Below, in pieces: positions 63,401-64,000 of a stretch of DNA of 64,000 nt. This DNA comes from Prochlorococcus marinus. GTDB lineage: Bacteria > Cyanobacteriota > Cyanobacteriia > PCC-6307 > Cyanobiaceae. The stretch covers positions 62,001-126,000 of the forward strand of contig NZ_CVSZ01000035.1 of the NCBI RefSeq assembly GCF_001180325.1, in the 5' to 3' direction. The translations under genes were made by a program, and so were the position numbers. Each line of letters opens with the position of its first letter. The stretch's first letter is position 1. The notes beneath the pieces are model-generated. The model searched no databases. It saw nothing but the letters and a program-made list of their open reading frames with translations, and was not told where the DNA came from.

Positions 63401-64000
63401 ATGGGGAAAGAAACAGCGCAAAAAATTAACAAACCCAGAGCTATAAGAAGATTAGTAATTTGGTACAAAAGAAATTCGGCTGTGACTTCTATAGTTGATA
63501 CTGCTGCTAGTTCTGCAGCAACGGCTAGTAATGTTGCGGGTAATATGGTTTCTGGTGCTGGATCAGTAGTAACCACAGCTAGTAATGTTGCGGGTAATGT
63601 TGCAGGTAATGTAGTTTCAAGTGCTGAATCTGTTGTTAATACTGCTAGTAGTGTAGTTTCAAATGCTAGTTCAATAGCTAAAAATACACTACAGCCATTA
63701 GTTTTTGACCCATTAAAAAGATTACAAAATAACGATAATATTTTAGATAGGGTGGAGGAATCTCAATCTAAAAGAATTTGGATTGCAGTTGATGGGATGG
63801 GTGGAGATTATGCTCCTGGCCCAATTCTTGAGGGTTGCTTAGAAGCAATAAGTAGATTTCCAATTAATATAAAGTTTGTCGGCAAAATTGAAAAAGTTAA
63901 AGATGCAGCAAAAAAAACTGGTTTAGCGGAATTATTAGAAAATGAAATAGATAATAATCGTCTTGAATTAATTGATAGTGGAGAGCCTATTGGGATGAAT
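63401..64000 (+). CDS. plsX: PlsX phosphate acyltransferase with long N-terminal extension (3' end outside window)
   Basis: 200 residues are visible. The PlsX core begins near residue 125 with IWIAVDGMGGDYAPGPILEG, matching the usual start of the family. Before it lies a 123-residue extension: a basic part (RAIRRLVIWYKRN), then residues 30-100 of only Ala, Val, Ser, Thr, Asn and Gly-rich repeats (TASNVAGN twice), then a charged linker. PlsX makes acyl-phosphate for phospholipid synthesis. It starts at the base after the rpaB stop. The repeats may form an amphipathic helix. Confidence 0.9.
   Translation, partial: MGKETAQKINKPRAIRRLVIWYKRNSAVTSIVDTAASSAATASNVAGNMVSGAGSVVTTASNVAGNVAGNVVSSAESVVNTASSVVSNASSIAKNTLQPLVFDPLKRLQNNDNILDRVEESQSKRIWIAVDGMGGDYAPGPILEGCLEAISRFPINIKFVGKIEKVKDAAKKTGLAELLENEIDNNRLELIDSGEPIGMN
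63524..63598 (+). repeat. 21-bp direct repeats within plsX
   Basis: GCTAGTAATGTTGCGGGTAA plus a final T occurs at 63524-63544 and 63578-63598 without mismatch, followed in the second copy by a shortened unit GTTGCAGGTAAT. At protein level this gives repeated ASNVAGN. The identity at DNA level suggests recent duplication or slippage. Confidence 0.8.

Overview
This 64 kb window looks like a piece of the chromosome of a high-light-adapted Prochlorococcus, a marine picocyanobacterium. Pointers seen in the sequence are very AT-rich DNA, genes packed with overlaps of a few bases, cyanobacterial genes (ycf66, ycf3, ndhO, crtQ, rpaA, rpaB, UPF0367, a petL-like subunit) and two high-light-inducible (Hli) genes. 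Naming the ecotype is inference from protein resemblance. I see no CRISPR array, insertion sequence, integrase or rRNA; there is one tRNA (Asn). Almost all of the window is core genome.

Layout. 1-4.4 kb: a truncated Ycf66, then a minus-strand run of def, HIT hydrolase, a small protein, an ABC exporter and hli. 4.4-11.1 kb: an S9 peptidase facing the sufBCDS iron-sulfur operon. 11.2-18.6 kb: a DUF4912 protein, phosphoglucomutase, RarA, phosphopantetheinyl transferase, peroxiredoxin, CoaX and CysH. 18.7-23.9 kb: type II NADH dehydrogenase, an SLC13-type anion/Na+ carrier and a TrkH/TrkA cation uptake pair. 23.9-29.6 kb: a cluster of small proteins (ribbon-helix-helix regulator, Nif11-like, Cys-rich peptide, Hli) around an ABC-F ATPase and an HtrA protease. 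29.6-37.8 kb: BrkB-like protein, an overlapping radical SAM / TolC / inositol-phosphatase operon, NadB and a VKOR-thioredoxin fusion. 37.9-46.3 kb: RimO, PetL-like, a tandem PTPS with a RibD-like reductase, AroK, GST, RbfA and HemD. 46.3-54.7 kb: CrtQ, an A-type Fe-S carrier, an LpxB-like protein, NdhO, a J-domain protein, CysK and an ABC ATPase. 54.7-64 kb: tRNA-Asn, a phage-like small gene, RpaA, HolB, Tmk, a copper ATPase, Ycf3, RadA, RpaB and the start of PlsX.

How the genes fit together. Several genes serve photosynthesis and its stress response: Ycf3, NdhO and PetL-like for the electron transfer complexes, Hli and CrtQ for pigment protection, HemD for tetrapyrroles, the Cu ATPase for plastocyanin copper, and RpaA/RpaB as global light and clock regulators. 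Sulfur flows through CysH and CysK to the SUF system, with an SLC13 carrier next to CysH that could bring in sulfate. 

The features I find most worth a second look are the 123-residue repeat-rich extension on PlsX, the inverted repeat next to the ribbon-helix-helix gene, the CX3C/CX3C mini-protein, the Nif11-like orphan, the tandem PTPS whose first half lacks the catalytic His, the palindrome upstream of rpaA, and the phage-like gene beside tRNA-Asn.
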